NCBI RefSeq assembly: GCF_004151245.1
Contig: NZ_JUIW01000007.1
Location: 211,941 to 275,940 of the forward strand
Reading direction: 5' to 3'
DNA length: 64,000 nt
DNA from: Flavobacterium beibuense
GTDB lineage: Bacteria > Bacteroidota > Bacteroidia > Flavobacteriales > Flavobacteriaceae
Positions 8,928-17,201 of this stretch are shown piece by piece (position 1 is the stretch's first letter; every line of letters begins with the position of its first letter). The position numbers and the translations under genes were made by a program. The notes beneath the pieces were generated by a model, which had not been told where the DNA came from, made no database searches, and saw only the letters and a list, made by a program, of their open reading frames with translations.

Positions 8928-9193
8928 AATAATGATATAATAATAAGCAGGGGTAGGGCAATGGCAGCATTTATGGCAAATGTCATTACTCCCAGTTTTA
9001 ATTTGCTAAACCCCAGGTTATGGTATAAATAAAATTCGTTTTTATAAAAATAGTAAAAGCCATAAAAGCCTACTGCCAGTCCAAAAGTACATAACAGTAC
9101 AGGAAACCATATAATCATATTGACAGATGCAATGGCACTGGCAATAACGTTAAAGAGGTTTACCCTGAAAAAAAAACTCCAGTAAGCCCTCAT
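8924..9193 (-). CDS. Small polytopic membrane protein, probable partner of the ABC ATPase
   Basis: 89 aa, almost entirely hydrophobic. Two to three membrane helices are predictable by eye: about 13-33, 35-52 and 68-88. A loop FYKNEFYLYHNLGFSKLKLG lies between the second and third. The EFYLYHNLGFS segment resembles the coupling region seen in permeases, but that is only an impression. It is translationally coupled (4 bp overlap) to the ATPase and follows the 104 aa gene by 3 bp. It is far shorter than standard permeases. Confidence 0.7.
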   Translation of the reverse strand: MRAYWSFFFRVNLFNVIASAIASVNMIIWFPVLLCTFGLAVGFYGFYYFYKNEFYLYHNLGFSKLKLGVMTFAINAAIALPLLIIISLL

Positions 9194-9196
9194 AGT

Positions 9197-9511
9197 TTAG
9201 TCGCGTTTACGGCTTACCAAAAGTTTATCTACTATTCTTTGCGACATAGGGTCTATATCCTGTTCGTCTCCGGTAACTAAAATCCCTTTTGTACCGCTTT
9301 TGGATTCTATACCATAAACAGTAGCCTCATCATCAGGATTACTCTCACCTTCGTAGTAATAAATATGGGAAATTTCAAAATCCTCAGCTTCAAATTTACC
9401 GGAACTGCAAACCAGACAGTTTTCATGCAGGTTAAAATCTTCGGTAAATCCTTTTTGTCTTAATTCTTCAATAGCTTTTAATACCGTAGCATAATGGTAT
9501 GTGGGTTTCAT
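9197..9511 (-). CDS. Conserved Bacteroidota protein of unknown function
   Basis: 104 aa from ATG at 9511 ([10 protein letters not shown]). A TAAATTTG -7 element at 9539-9546 places transcription start near 9533, so the alternative start at 9541 would not be transcribed. The protein has a Cys pair (ENCLVCSSG), an acidic [22 protein letters not shown] and a GIKG-like VTG region. Relatives are often named phosphoribosylpyrophosphate synthetase in databases, but no PRPP-binding or ATP motif is visible and the length is about a third of that enzyme. First gene of the five-gene operon. Confidence 0.7.
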   Translation of the reverse strand: MKPTYHYATVLKAIEELRQKGFTEDFNLHENCLVCSSGKFEAEDFEISHIYYYEGESNPDDEATVYGIESKSGTKGILVTGDEQDIDPMSQRIVDKLLVSRKRD

Positions 9512-9538
9512 AACAGTAATTTTTTTATAGTTGGTAGT

Positions 9539-9546
9539 CAAATTTA
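9539..9546 (-). promoter_or_regulatory. -7 element TAAATTTG of the five-gene ABC operon
   Basis: Minus-strand TAAATTTG matches the Bacteroidota -7 consensus TANNTTTG and lies 28 bp before the ATG at 9511. No well-spaced -33 TTG. Confidence 0.5.
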
Positions 9547-9591
9547 CTATATTACTGCAATTATCCCGTGTTAAAAAATTAAAATTACAGG

Positions 9592-10023
9592 CTAGCCAAG
9601 CTTTTTGGTGAATTTAAAGTGACTCTCTGCAAAACCGTTATTAATGTAAAAGCGATGTGCTTCTGTTCTTCTTTTGTTAGAGGTTACCTCAAGCAGTTCG
9701 TGTCCTTGTTGCTTTAATATATCTTCAAGTGCCTGCAAAAGAAAACGACCTACTTTTCTGTCTCGATAATCGGTAGCTATAAATAGTTCCTGAATCTCAA
9801 AAACCATACATTGATGGTGCAACAGTATTTGCCCATGGGAGCTGCAAAAGCCAATTACATTTTTAACGGTATCTGTAGCTACCAGATAGATATTGTTTTT
9901 GTTTTCAAGGTTTTCAAAGTAATACTTTTCAAAAGTATCATAATCAAAAACTGTGTTTTCGAGCTCGTTTATAAACCCGTAAACAACCCTGACATCTTCT
10001 TGTGTGGCAAACCTTGTAGTCAT
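9592..10023 (-). CDS. GNAT family N-acetyltransferase
   Basis: 143 aa. It begins [22 protein letters not shown], typical of a GNAT N-terminal strand-helix. The [20 protein letters not shown] segment is the acetyl-CoA pyrophosphate-binding motif A (R-D-R-K-V-G variant of QxxGxG/A), and the [11 protein letters not shown] segment is motif B. Acceptor substrate unknown. It has its own -7 element and is isolated from the upstream helicase gene by a terminator. Confidence 0.88.
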   Translation of the reverse strand: MTTRFATQEDVRVVYGFINELENTVFDYDTFEKYYFENLENKNNIYLVATDTVKNVIGFCSSHGQILLHHQCMVFEIQELFIATDYRDRKVGRFLLQALEDILKQQGHELLEVTSNKRRTEAHRFYINNGFAESHFKFTKKLG

Positions 10024-10044
10024 AGTTTCAGGTGATTAGTGTCT

Positions 10045-10052
10045 CAAATGTA
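10045..10052 (-). promoter_or_regulatory. -7 element TACATTTG of the acetyltransferase gene
   Basis: Minus-strand TACATTTG (TANNTTTG), 22 bp before the ATG at 10023 and downstream of the helicase terminator. Confidence 0.5.
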
Positions 10053-10054
10053 AA

Positions 10055-10087
10055 CAAAAAAACGCTGGTTAATACCAGCGTTTTTTC
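10055..10087. terminator. Intrinsic terminator overlapping the helicase stop codon
   Basis: AACGCTGGT-TAAT-ACCAGCGTT flanked by A and T tracts. The stop codon of the helicase (10069-10071) lies at the edge of the loop, so the terminator stem includes the last codons. Confidence 0.88.
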
Positions 10088-11355
10088 TTTTTCTTTGAAG
10101 CCTCAGATTTTCTTGAGTTAGATTTTCCTCCCGGCTTTGATTTGCCGCTTCGGGCATTTTTATTTTTGTTCCTTAAATCAGGTTTTTGTCCTTCAGGTTT
10201 GTTTTCTTTATCCTGCTCGGTAAACGGATAAGGATGTTCTTCCATAACCTTAAGCTTCATGCGGATAAGCTTTTCTATATCCTTAAGGTAAGGAAGTTCA
10301 TCGCGTCCGCAAAAAGATATTGCCAGTCCTGAGTTACCCGCACGTCCTGTACGCCCAATACGGTGTACATAGGTTTCAGGTATGTTAGGCAGGTCAAAGT
10401 TCACCACATAAGGCAAGCTTTCTATATCAATACCCCTTGCAGCAATATCTGTTGCTACCAGTACAGATATCTCTTTATTTTTAAAGGCATCTAACATACG
10501 TTGTCTTGCACTTTGTGACTTGTCACCATGTATTGCGCCTGCTTCAACACCGTTTTTCTTTAGTGCCTTAACCACATTGTCCGCACCATGTTTGGTACGT
10601 GTAAATACCAGTACATTCTTAAGGTTTTCGTTGCGTATAAGGTGATACAACAGCTTACGTTTATCGGCTTTGTCTACAAGATACAACTGTTGCTTTACCT
10701 TTTCGGCAGTTGATGATATAGGTGTTACCGAAACATACTTAGGATTGGTTAAAAAAGTATCTGCCAGTTCACGTATAGGTAAAGGCATCGTAGCCGAAAA
10801 CAGTAATGTTTGCCTGTTATCCGGAGTAAGCTTAATAATCTTCTTTACATCATTAATAAAGCCCATGTCCAGCATCTGGTCGGCTTCATCAAGCACTAAA
10901 AAGTGCAGGTGGTCTAAATCTACAAATCCCTGTTTATGCAGGTCTAAAAGCCTTCCCGGAGTAGCGATAAGAATATCAACCCCTTTTTTAAGCTGATCTA
11001 CCTGCGGAGTCTGGTTAACTCCGCCAAAAATAGTTACCTGACGTATGTTTGTGTATTTACCGTAAGTATCGAAGCTTTCACCAACCTGTAATGCAAGTTC
11101 GCGGGTAGGGGTAACAACAAGTGCCCTGATAAGTTTTCTCTTTTTTGCCGAGCCTACTATGCGGTGTAATATATTAAGCATAGGGATGGCGAATGCTGCA
11201 GTTTTACCTGTACCGGTTTGTGCGCAACCCACAAGATCATTTTCTTCCAGAATAACCGGAATAGCCTGCTCCTGTATTGGAGTAGGATTTTCATACCCTT
11301 CATCTGCAAGGGCCTGCTGTATGTTCTTAAGTAAATTAAGATCTTCAAATTTCAT
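10069..11355 (-). CDS. DEAD-box RNA helicase (RhlE-like)
   Basis: 428 aa. Helicase motifs in order: Q motif (FEDLNL ... PTPIQEQAIP), I AQTGTGKT, Ia PTRELALQ, II DEAD, III SAT, then IV-VI including ARGIDI and HRIGRTGRAG. A short basic C-terminal tail rich in Lys, Arg, Asn and Ser (about residues 385-428) probably binds RNA. Such RhlE-type proteins act in ribosome assembly and mRNA turnover and are often cold-induced. Start chosen at ATG 11355; ATG 11358 and GTG 11364 are alternatives. The leader from a TACCTTTG promoter carries a 7 bp hairpin. Confidence 0.93.
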   Translation of the reverse strand: MKFEDLNLLKNIQQALADEGYENPTPIQEQAIPVILEENDLVGCAQTGTGKTAAFAIPMLNILHRIVGSAKKRKLIRALVVTPTRELALQVGESFDTYGKYTNIRQVTIFGGVNQTPQVDQLKKGVDILIATPGRLLDLHKQGFVDLDHLHFLVLDEADQMLDMGFINDVKKIIKLTPDNRQTLLFSATMPLPIRELADTFLTNPKYVSVTPISSTAEKVKQQLYLVDKADKRKLLYHLIRNENLKNVLVFTRTKHGADNVVKALKKNGVEAGAIHGDKSQSARQRMLDAFKNKEISVLVATDIAARGIDIESLPYVVNFDLPNIPETYVHRIGRTGRAGNSGLAISFCGRDELPYLKDIEKLIRMKLKVMEEHPYPFTEQDKENKPEGQKPDLRNKNKNARSGKSKPGGKSNSRKSEASKKKKKRWY

Positions 11356-11370
11356 CATAAACACATTATG

Positions 11371-11389
11371 CCCGGTTTAGTTAACCAGG
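11371..11389 (-). promoter_or_regulatory. Hairpin in the 5' leader of the helicase mRNA
   Basis: CCTGGTT pairs with AACCGGG (one G-U) around a 5-nt loop in the minus-strand transcript, between the -7 element and the start codon. It could influence initiation; no other evidence. Confidence 0.35.
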
Positions 11390-11396
11390 CAGGTTG

Positions 11397-11404
11397 CAAA
11401 GGTA
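11397..11404 (-). promoter_or_regulatory. -7 element TACCTTTG of the helicase gene
   Basis: Minus-strand TACCTTTG, a very typical flavobacterial -7 sequence, about 40 bp before the ATG. Confidence 0.6.
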
Positions 11405-11422
11405 CGTTAAAATAAATTAGTG

Positions 11423-12457
11423 CTATTCTCCGCCTTTAGCTTTAATAAAATCGGTTACAAGATAGGCTATAAGCTTACCCGTAAGGTGGCTGTTCTTGTC
11501 GTTGTCCAGAGCCGGCGCTCCTTCACAAAGGTGCAGATAAGCAGTATTTTTGTTTTTCCCGAAGTAATGAATAAACTGCCTTACTTTCTCAATACTAAAA
11601 CCGCTTGGCGTCATGGCACTACTGGCTACGTTAGGCAGGGAGTCAAGGTCTATTTCTATACCAAAATACTCATCTTCTATATATCCTAAAGCATGTGCCA
11701 TTTCATCGCTAAAGCTTCTTTCCTTTCTTATGGCAATCTGCTCATAGGTATTATAACGTATACGTTCGCTAAGTTTTTTAATATTTTCCATTACACCTTT
11801 TGAGGCGTAGTTTTCATGTAGCCCGAAAATAAAATACTTTTTAAGGAAGCCTTCTTCCATTGCGTAAGAAAATCCGTTCCCACTGTGTCGTCCTTCAAGC
11901 TGTCGGAAATCGGTATGGGCATCAAAGTTAATTGCATTAACGGGCTTGCCTTTTGCCAGTGCGGCACCTTTAATATTACCATAAGCATTGTTATGCCCGC
12001 CACCTATAATAATAGGAGTTTTTCCCGCAGAGATAATTTTTGCTACAATATGAGACACCTCCTTGTCAACTTTTTCTACAAGTAGCGAAAGTTGTTTTCT
12101 GTCTTCCTTAACGGTTACATCAAGTGCTTCGGCTTCTTTCATGATACCCGAAACATCTATATGTCCTAAAATAAGCAAACGGTTACCTTTACAAAACTTG
12201 TTATGTTGAAGGTTAACTATTGCTTTTATGGCAGTTTCCCATGCTGTATCTGCACCGGGTCTTCCAAAATTTGCCCTTACTCCAAGATCTTCAGGAACAC
12301 CTAAAAGCACAAAGTCTGCCTCTGCCGACTTCAGGTATTCAAAAGTTTTCTCCTCTTTAGGGATGGTAAGTATTCTCTCACCAAATTTTATTTCCCCGCT
12401 TCTGTGCGAAGTATATTTTGATAAGTCTGTTTCTGTGAACTTTATTATATTTTCCAT
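11423..12457 (-). CDS. hutG: Formimidoylglutamase (arginase family)
   Basis: 344 aa ureohydrolase-fold protein. Binuclear Mn-binding motifs are visible: IIGGGHNNAYG, NFDAHTDFR and EIDLDSL. It likely hydrolyses N-formimidoyl-L-glutamate to glutamate and formamide in histidine degradation. The assignment rests on the fold motifs plus hutI being 1 kb away on the same strand; arginase or agmatinase are alternatives from the fold alone. hutU and hutH are not present in the window. A -7 TATTTTTG lies at 12475-12482. Confidence 0.82.
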   Translation of the reverse strand: MENIIKFTETDLSKYTSHRSGEIKFGERILTIPKEEKTFEYLKSAEADFVLLGVPEDLGVRANFGRPGADTAWETAIKAIVNLQHNKFCKGNRLLILGHIDVSGIMKEAEALDVTVKEDRKQLSLLVEKVDKEVSHIVAKIISAGKTPIIIGGGHNNAYGNIKGAALAKGKPVNAINFDAHTDFRQLEGRHSGNGFSYAMEEGFLKKYFIFGLHENYASKGVMENIKKLSERIRYNTYEQIAIRKERSFSDEMAHALGYIEDEYFGIEIDLDSLPNVASSAMTPSGFSIEKVRQFIHYFGKNKNTAYLHLCEGAPALDNDKNSHLTGKLIAYLVTDFIKAKGGE

Positions 12458-12474
12458 ACGATTATTATGCGATT

Positions 12475-12482
12475 CAAAAATA
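12475..12482 (-). promoter_or_regulatory. -7 element TATTTTTG of hutG
   Basis: Minus-strand match to TANNTTTG, 18 bp before the hutG ATG. Confidence 0.4.
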
Positions 12483-12534
12483 CTATTTTCCTATAAAATT
12501 TCGTTAAAAAGCAATCATAGAATTAAAATATGTA

Positions 12535-12542
12535 TAAATTTG
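12535..12542 (+). promoter_or_regulatory. -7 element TAAATTTG of the coiled-coil protein gene
   Basis: Plus-strand TAAATTTG, 22 bp before the ATG at 12564; divergent from hutG. Confidence 0.5.
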
Positions 12543-12563
12543 GCAAAAACAATTTAATAAATA

Positions 12564-13439
12564 ATGGAACAACAAAAAAGTAATTCTAGTTTAAAAGCGA
12601 TTATAGTAGTACTATCCATACTACTAGTTGGCAGCCTTGCGTACATGTACAAAATGAGTACAGATAATGAGGCTACTGAGAAACAGTACATTTCGGAAAA
12701 AGATGGTCTTATTGCTGATCTTGAAGCTGAAAAAGCCAGGTATGAAAATGTTGTAGCAGAGAATGCAGACATTAAAGCCCAAATTGAAACAGCGAAGGCA
12801 AACATCGATGATTTAATTGCACAGCTTAAAAAATCTAAAGGCGATAATGCTTCTTTACAGAAATACAAAAACGATTATTTTAGATTGAAGCGTGAAATGG
12901 ATAATCTTATTGCCGAGAACAAAAGGCTGACTGAAGAAAACCAGTCTCTTACTATGGAGCGTGACAGCACTATTGTAGTTCTTGATGATACAAGAAAATA
13001 CAATGACACTCTTGTTTCTCAAAACGAAAAACTTAGCAAAACTGTAGAAAAAGCATCTAAACTTTCTATTGTTAACCTTAAAGCTGAGGCGTTTAAAGAG
13101 AGAAGTTCAGGAAAACTTGTTGCTACTGATAAAGCAAGACGTGTAGACAAACTTAAAATAACTTTTACCATTGCAGCTAACGAAGTGGCTCAAACAGGTA
13201 ACAGAATGTTCTACGTACAGGTTATAGACAGCAAAAATAATGTTCTTGGTGAAAAACAAACTGAAACATTTGGTGACTATACACTTACTTACAGCTTTAT
13301 CACTAATGCTATCTATGAAAACAAATCTATCATAGTAAGCGAAATCCTTTCAGGAGATAACTTTGAAAAAGGTCTTTACCATGTAAATCTTTTTGATAAA
13401 GATCAGCTTGTGGCTAACGCTACATTTACTTTGAAATAA
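12564..13439 (+). CDS. Membrane-anchored coiled-coil protein
   Basis: 291 aa. A single N-terminal membrane anchor at about residues 11-29 (AIIVVLSILLVGSLAYMYKM) is followed by a long heptad-rich coiled coil (about 40-175). A beta-rich C-terminal domain of about 110 residues contains FYVQVIDSKNNVLGE and a terminal ANATFTLK. Homologues in flavobacteria are sometimes named chromosome partitioning protein, without a ParA motif. It sits alone between hutG and hutI on the opposite strand with its own promoter and terminator. Function unknown; an envelope structural role would fit. Confidence 0.8.
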   Translation: MEQQKSNSSLKAIIVVLSILLVGSLAYMYKMSTDNEATEKQYISEKDGLIADLEAEKARYENVVAENADIKAQIETAKANIDDLIAQLKKSKGDNASLQKYKNDYFRLKREMDNLIAENKRLTEENQSLTMERDSTIVVLDDTRKYNDTLVSQNEKLSKTVEKASKLSIVNLKAEAFKERSSGKLVATDKARRVDKLKITFTIAANEVAQTGNRMFYVQVIDSKNNVLGEKQTETFGDYTLTYSFITNAIYENKSIIVSEILSGDNFEKGLYHVNLFDKDQLVANATFTLK

Positions 13440-13458
13440 CAGAAATCATATCTGTAAT

Positions 13459-13486
13459 AAAAAAGGAGCCAATTGGCTCCTTTTTC
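13459..13486. terminator. Bidirectional intrinsic terminator
   Basis: AAAAAGGAGCC-AATT-GGCTCCTTTTT between the coiled-coil gene and convergent hutI. Confidence 0.9.
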
Positions 13487-13504
13487 TTTTTTATATCAGT
13501 ATTA

Positions 13505-14740
13505 TTAAATCATTTGTCCTTCTATAATAACCGAATCGATAAGGTTACTGCCAAAAGCATAAGGTAGCTGGTAATAGGAGGTAAGGGGCTTAGTAATTAT
13601 AAGGTTAGCCCTTTTTCCTTTTGTAATGCTACCATGGGTTTTAGCAAGATCCATAGCATAAGCACCATTTATGGTAGCTGCATTTATGGCTTCTTCCGGA
13701 GTCATTTTCATTTTTATGCAGGCAGTTGCCACTACAAGGTTCATGTTTCCTGATGGGGTAGTGCCCGGGTTAAAGTCGGTAGCAAGGGCAAGGGGTAATC
13801 CGGCTTCCATCATTTTGCGTGCTGGAGTATACGGAATGCTGATAAAGAATGAACAGGTAGGCAAAGCCACAGGCATTGTTTTAGTACCTTTTAATGCTTC
13901 AATATCTTCATCTGTTACAATTTCAAGATGGTCTACACTTAGGGCATCATGCTTAACACAGGCTTCTATACCTTTAATGGCTGTAAACTGGTTAACGTGA
14001 ATTTTAGCCTGAAGGCCGTATTTTTTACCGGCTTCCATAATGCGTTCTGTTTCTTCTACCGAGAAATATCCTGTTTCAAGAAAAGCATCAATATAATCGG
14101 CCAGTTTCTCTTCAGCTATTTTAGGTAGCATTTCTTTTACTATAAGGTCTATATAGGCACTGTGATTCTCTTTATATTCAGTAGGGAAGGCATGTGCGCC
14201 TAAAAAAGTAGCTTTTATGGCAACAGGATATTCTTCCCTAAGTCTTTTTATAACCCTAAGCATTTTAAGTTCGCCATCTACAGTAAGGCCGTAACCCGAT
14301 TTAATTTCCACTGCTCCTGTTCCCTGCTGCATAACCTCTTCAAGGCGGCTGCGGGATTGCAGGTAAAGGTCTTCTTCTGAAGTTTCATTAAGCTTTTTTG
14401 CTGAGTTAAGTATACCTCCGCCACGGGAAGCTATCTCTTCATAGCTAAGTCCGTTAATGCGGTCTACAAATTCCTGTTCGCGGTTTCCGGCATATACAAT
14501 ATGGGTATGGCTGTCGCACCAGGCAGGTAAAACTGTTTTGCCTGTAGCATCTATAGTATTGGCATCAATAACATCAGGGCACTTTTCCATAGAACCATAA
14601 TCAGCTATAATGTTGTTTTCAATTAAAAGAAAAGCATTTTGTAAAGAAGGCAGCACGGCCATGTCTTTTCCTGAGACTTTTTCAATTCCATCCTCTCTTA
14701 CCTGCAGCAATTCCTTAATATTCTTAATAAGTATCTTCAT
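13505..14740 (-). CDS. hutI: Imidazolonepropionase
   Basis: 411 aa metal-dependent amidohydrolase. Key segments: DSHTHIVYAGNR (metal-binding HxH), IKSGYGL, KIHVNQF (metal His), SVDHLEI and ATDFNPGT (catalytic/metal Asp). These match HutI, which hydrolyses 4-imidazolone-5-propanoate to N-formimidoyl-L-glutamate, the substrate of the nearby HutG. Length is as expected (400-415 aa). It is transcribed toward hutG but separated by the opposite-strand coiled-coil gene, so the two hut genes are not one operon. Confidence 0.93.
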   Translation of the reverse strand: MKILIKNIKELLQVREDGIEKVSGKDMAVLPSLQNAFLLIENNIIADYGSMEKCPDVIDANTIDATGKTVLPAWCDSHTHIVYAGNREQEFVDRINGLSYEEIASRGGGILNSAKKLNETSEEDLYLQSRSRLEEVMQQGTGAVEIKSGYGLTVDGELKMLRVIKRLREEYPVAIKATFLGAHAFPTEYKENHSAYIDLIVKEMLPKIAEEKLADYIDAFLETGYFSVEETERIMEAGKKYGLQAKIHVNQFTAIKGIEACVKHDALSVDHLEIVTDEDIEALKGTKTMPVALPTCSFFISIPYTPARKMMEAGLPLALATDFNPGTTPSGNMNLVVATACIKMKMTPEEAINAATINGAYAMDLAKTHGSITKGKRANLIITKPLTSYYQLPYAFGSNLIDSVIIEGQMI

Positions 14741-14807
14741 GAATTAAACTTTTTGTAAAAATAGAATGGATTTTAAAAAACTCCTATATTTATAGAAACA
14801 AATCGAT

Positions 14808-15893
14808 ATGAAAAGAATCAAATACCGAAAAGTACGCAAAGTTCAGCCCAATTATTATGAGTATACGGGAGTATATAATAACGAACCGGTTGAAATGCAG
14901 CTTTTTGTTTATGATGAAAACGGATATAAGGAATACCAAAAAGTACCCTTAGATATCATTCATAAAGAATGTAATAATCATGTAGATTCTCAAAGTATAA
15001 GATGGCTTAATATACACGGGCTTCACGATGTGGAACTGATTAAGCAGATAGGAGAGATGCTGCATGTGGAAAGTTTTATAATTGGCGATATACTTAATAC
15101 CTCGAGGCGAACACGTATAGAAGAACTTGGTAATGATGTTTTGTTCTTTAGCGTAAAATCGGCATTACCAGAAGAAGAGGAAGGTAACATCAGTACCGAG
15201 CAGATAAGTTTTTTATTAAAGGATAATCTGATTATCTCTTTTCAGGAAAAGAAAAGCGATTATTTTTCGCATATAAGAGAACGTATCCGTACCGGAACAG
15301 GTGTAGTAAGAAAAAAGAAAAACGACTACCTGTTGTACCTTATGCTCGATGCCATAATGGAGAACTTTTTTATCAATATTGAAAAGTATGAGGACCGTAT
15401 TGAACGCTTAAGCCTGCAGGCTAAAACCGACCACCGTGCTGATTTTATTGCCGATATTGAAAAGACAAAGGAAAACCTTAATTTCCTTAAACGCTCCATA
15501 ACTCCTTTAAGGGAGGCGCTTTTTAATATTAAAAACGATGAGGAAGAGCAGGACTATGAAACTATTAATAAAACAACCTATACTTTCTTTTCACGTCTGC
15601 ATCAAAAAAGCCTTGAACTGCTGGACCAGATTGAGTATGATATGAACTCGCTGGACAGTGCTTCCAACTTCTATTATTCGGCACAGGGGCAGCGCATGAA
15701 TGAGATTATGAAAATGCTTACCATTTTCTCTGTTATATTTATGCCTATGACCTTTGTGGTTGGTGTATACGGGATGAATTTTGATAATATACCCGAACTT
15801 CATTATCAAAACGGCTACTATTATGCTTTAGGGGTAATGGTAACCTTAGCTATAATTATGGTAATCTATTTTAAACGTAAGAAGTGGTTTTAA
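14808..15893 (+). CDS. corA: CorA family magnesium/cobalt transporter
   Basis: 361 aa. A large N-terminal cytoplasmic domain is followed by a long helix with acidic and basic stretches. Two C-terminal membrane helices are present, and the selectivity motif YGMNF sits at the end of the first (about residue 326). The C-terminus is the usual short basic KRKKWF. Forms pentamers that pass Mg2+ (and Co2+/Ni2+) across the inner membrane. One base separates its stop from the next gene, giving tight coupling. Confidence 0.93.
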   Translation: MKRIKYRKVRKVQPNYYEYTGVYNNEPVEMQLFVYDENGYKEYQKVPLDIIHKECNNHVDSQSIRWLNIHGLHDVELIKQIGEMLHVESFIIGDILNTSRRTRIEELGNDVLFFSVKSALPEEEEGNISTEQISFLLKDNLIISFQEKKSDYFSHIRERIRTGTGVVRKKKNDYLLYLMLDAIMENFFINIEKYEDRIERLSLQAKTDHRADFIADIEKTKENLNFLKRSITPLREALFNIKNDEEEQDYETINKTTYTFFSRLHQKSLELLDQIEYDMNSLDSASNFYYSAQGQRMNEIMKMLTIFSVIFMPMTFVVGVYGMNFDNIPELHYQNGYYYALGVMVTLAIIMVIYFKRKKWF

Positions 15894-15894
15894 T

Positions 15895-16599
15895 ATGCAA
15901 AAGTTTGTAAGTGACATATCCAAAAGACAGTTCCCGGATTCGGAAAAGGTATCAGCAAAATTAGTACGCGAGCCTATACTGGACATTATTAAAAAAGATC
16001 ATCCTGATTTTAATGAGGACTGCAGTCTTTCACTTTCTGAACTGAGCCATTACAGGAAGAAATACATATCAAACTTTATGAATACCCAAATGGGTGAGCT
16101 TACAGATATGGAACAAAAAGTGGTGGAATCCCTTAATGAAAAAACACTCATAAGCAACACTCTTGCCGATGAGGAGGAAAACACTACTTACACATTAGGA
16201 CAGCGTGTAGCTGATAAGGTAGCAACCTTTGGCGGTAGCTGGACATTTATCATTTCCTTTATGGCATTTCTATTAGGATGGATAGCTCTTAATGTATTCT
16301 GGCTTACTAATAAGGGATTCGATCCATATCCGTTTATATTGCTTAACCTTATTTTATCATGTCTTGCAGCTTTGCAGGCTCCGGTAATTATGATGAGCCA
16401 GAACAGGCAGGAAGAGAAGGACAGGGAAAGGGCTAAAAACGATTATTTAATAAACCTGAAAAGCGAACTGGAAATAAGATTGCTGCATGAAAAGCTTGAT
16501 CATCTTATACTGCATCAGGAGCAGTCACTAATTGAAATACAAAGGGTACAGATAGATATGATGAATGATATTTTAAAACGGATGGAGAAAAAACATTAA
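15895..16599 (+). CDS. DUF1003 membrane protein
   Basis: 234 aa. The central region has two membrane helices (WTFIISFMAFLLGWIALNVF and about 35 residues later LNLILSCLAALQAPVIMM) followed by SQNRQEEKDRERA, the hallmark of DUF1003. A C-terminal helix is predicted to be coiled coil. The start is 1 bp after the corA stop, so expression with CorA is near certain. DUF1003 proteins often lie beside CorA or other cation transporters; the role is unproven. Confidence 0.9.
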   Translation: MQKFVSDISKRQFPDSEKVSAKLVREPILDIIKKDHPDFNEDCSLSLSELSHYRKKYISNFMNTQMGELTDMEQKVVESLNEKTLISNTLADEEENTTYTLGQRVADKVATFGGSWTFIISFMAFLLGWIALNVFWLTNKGFDPYPFILLNLILSCLAALQAPVIMMSQNRQEEKDRERAKNDYLINLKSELEIRLLHEKLDHLILHQEQSLIEIQRVQIDMMNDILKRMEKKH

Positions 16600-16601
16600 G
16601 G

Positions 16602-17096
16602 TCATAAATGGAGCTCCATAAATACTACATCCAGCCAGCGGTTAAACTTAAAGCCTACTTCCTTTAACAGGCCTGCCTCACGGAAACCAAATTTTTTATG
16701 GAATTCTATACTACCCTTATTTTCGGCATCAATGCCGGCAATCATACTGTGCATTCCCTGTTTAGCGGCCAGGGTAATTAAATTGGCCAAAAGCATTTTT
16801 CCTATGCCTTTGCCATGATATTCCTCATTTACATAAACAGAATGCTCTACAGTGTATTTGTAACCGTCTTTGGCGCGGAAAGTTCCGTAAGTGCCATAGC
16901 CTGCAACCTTACCTTTTATATCAGCAACAATAACAGGCCAACCTGCTTCCTGCTTTTCTTTAAACCATCGTTGCATATACTCCATAGATTTTACATTGTA
17001 ATCATACAATGCGGTAGAATATAATATGTTGTGGTTTACTATTGCCAATATACCTTCCAGGTCGTTTGTTGTGGCAGGGCGCAGTGTTGTTTCCAT
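16602..17096 (-). CDS. GNAT acetyltransferase, phosphinothricin acetyltransferase-like
   Basis: 164 aa. METTLRPATTNDLEGILAIVNH at the N-terminus, VEHSVYVNEEYHGKGIGKML (motif A with HGKGIGK) and SIEFHKKFGFREAG (motif B) match the PAT/YncA-like branch of GNAT. Such enzymes acetylate phosphinothricin or related amino acid analogues such as methionine sulfoximine; the natural substrate here is unknown. Its 3' end is 2 bp from the convergent DUF1003 gene with no terminator between. Confidence 0.88.
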   Translation of the reverse strand: METTLRPATTNDLEGILAIVNHNILYSTALYDYNVKSMEYMQRWFKEKQEAGWPVIVADIKGKVAGYGTYGTFRAKDGYKYTVEHSVYVNEEYHGKGIGKMLLANLITLAAKQGMHSMIAGIDAENKGSIEFHKKFGFREAGLLKEVGFKFNRWLDVVFMELHL

Positions 17097-17157
17097 ATAA
17101 CAAATATAATAATTAACCCTACAGGTTTGTCGTTGCGAGGAGGGTTGGTAAAAATAA

Positions 17158-17180
17158 AAGCCCCGCTATTGCGGGGCTTA
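17158..17180 (-). terminator. Intrinsic terminator of fumC
   Basis: AAGCCCCGC-AATA-GCGGGGCTT on the minus strand followed by a T-rich tract, 21 bp after the fumC stop. Confidence 0.88.
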
Positions 17181-17201
17181 CTATATAAAGTTGAGGATGT
17201 C

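Noticed and set aside
9197..9511. Phosphoribosylpyrophosphate synthetase label
   Set aside because: At 104 aa it is far too short and shows no PRPP-binding or ATP-binding motif; kept as unknown function.
17101..17108. TATATTTG on the minus strand before the PAT-like acetyltransferase gene
   Set aside because: It lies only 5 bp before the ATG, which would leave a leaderless transcript. Probably a chance match in AT-rich DNA.
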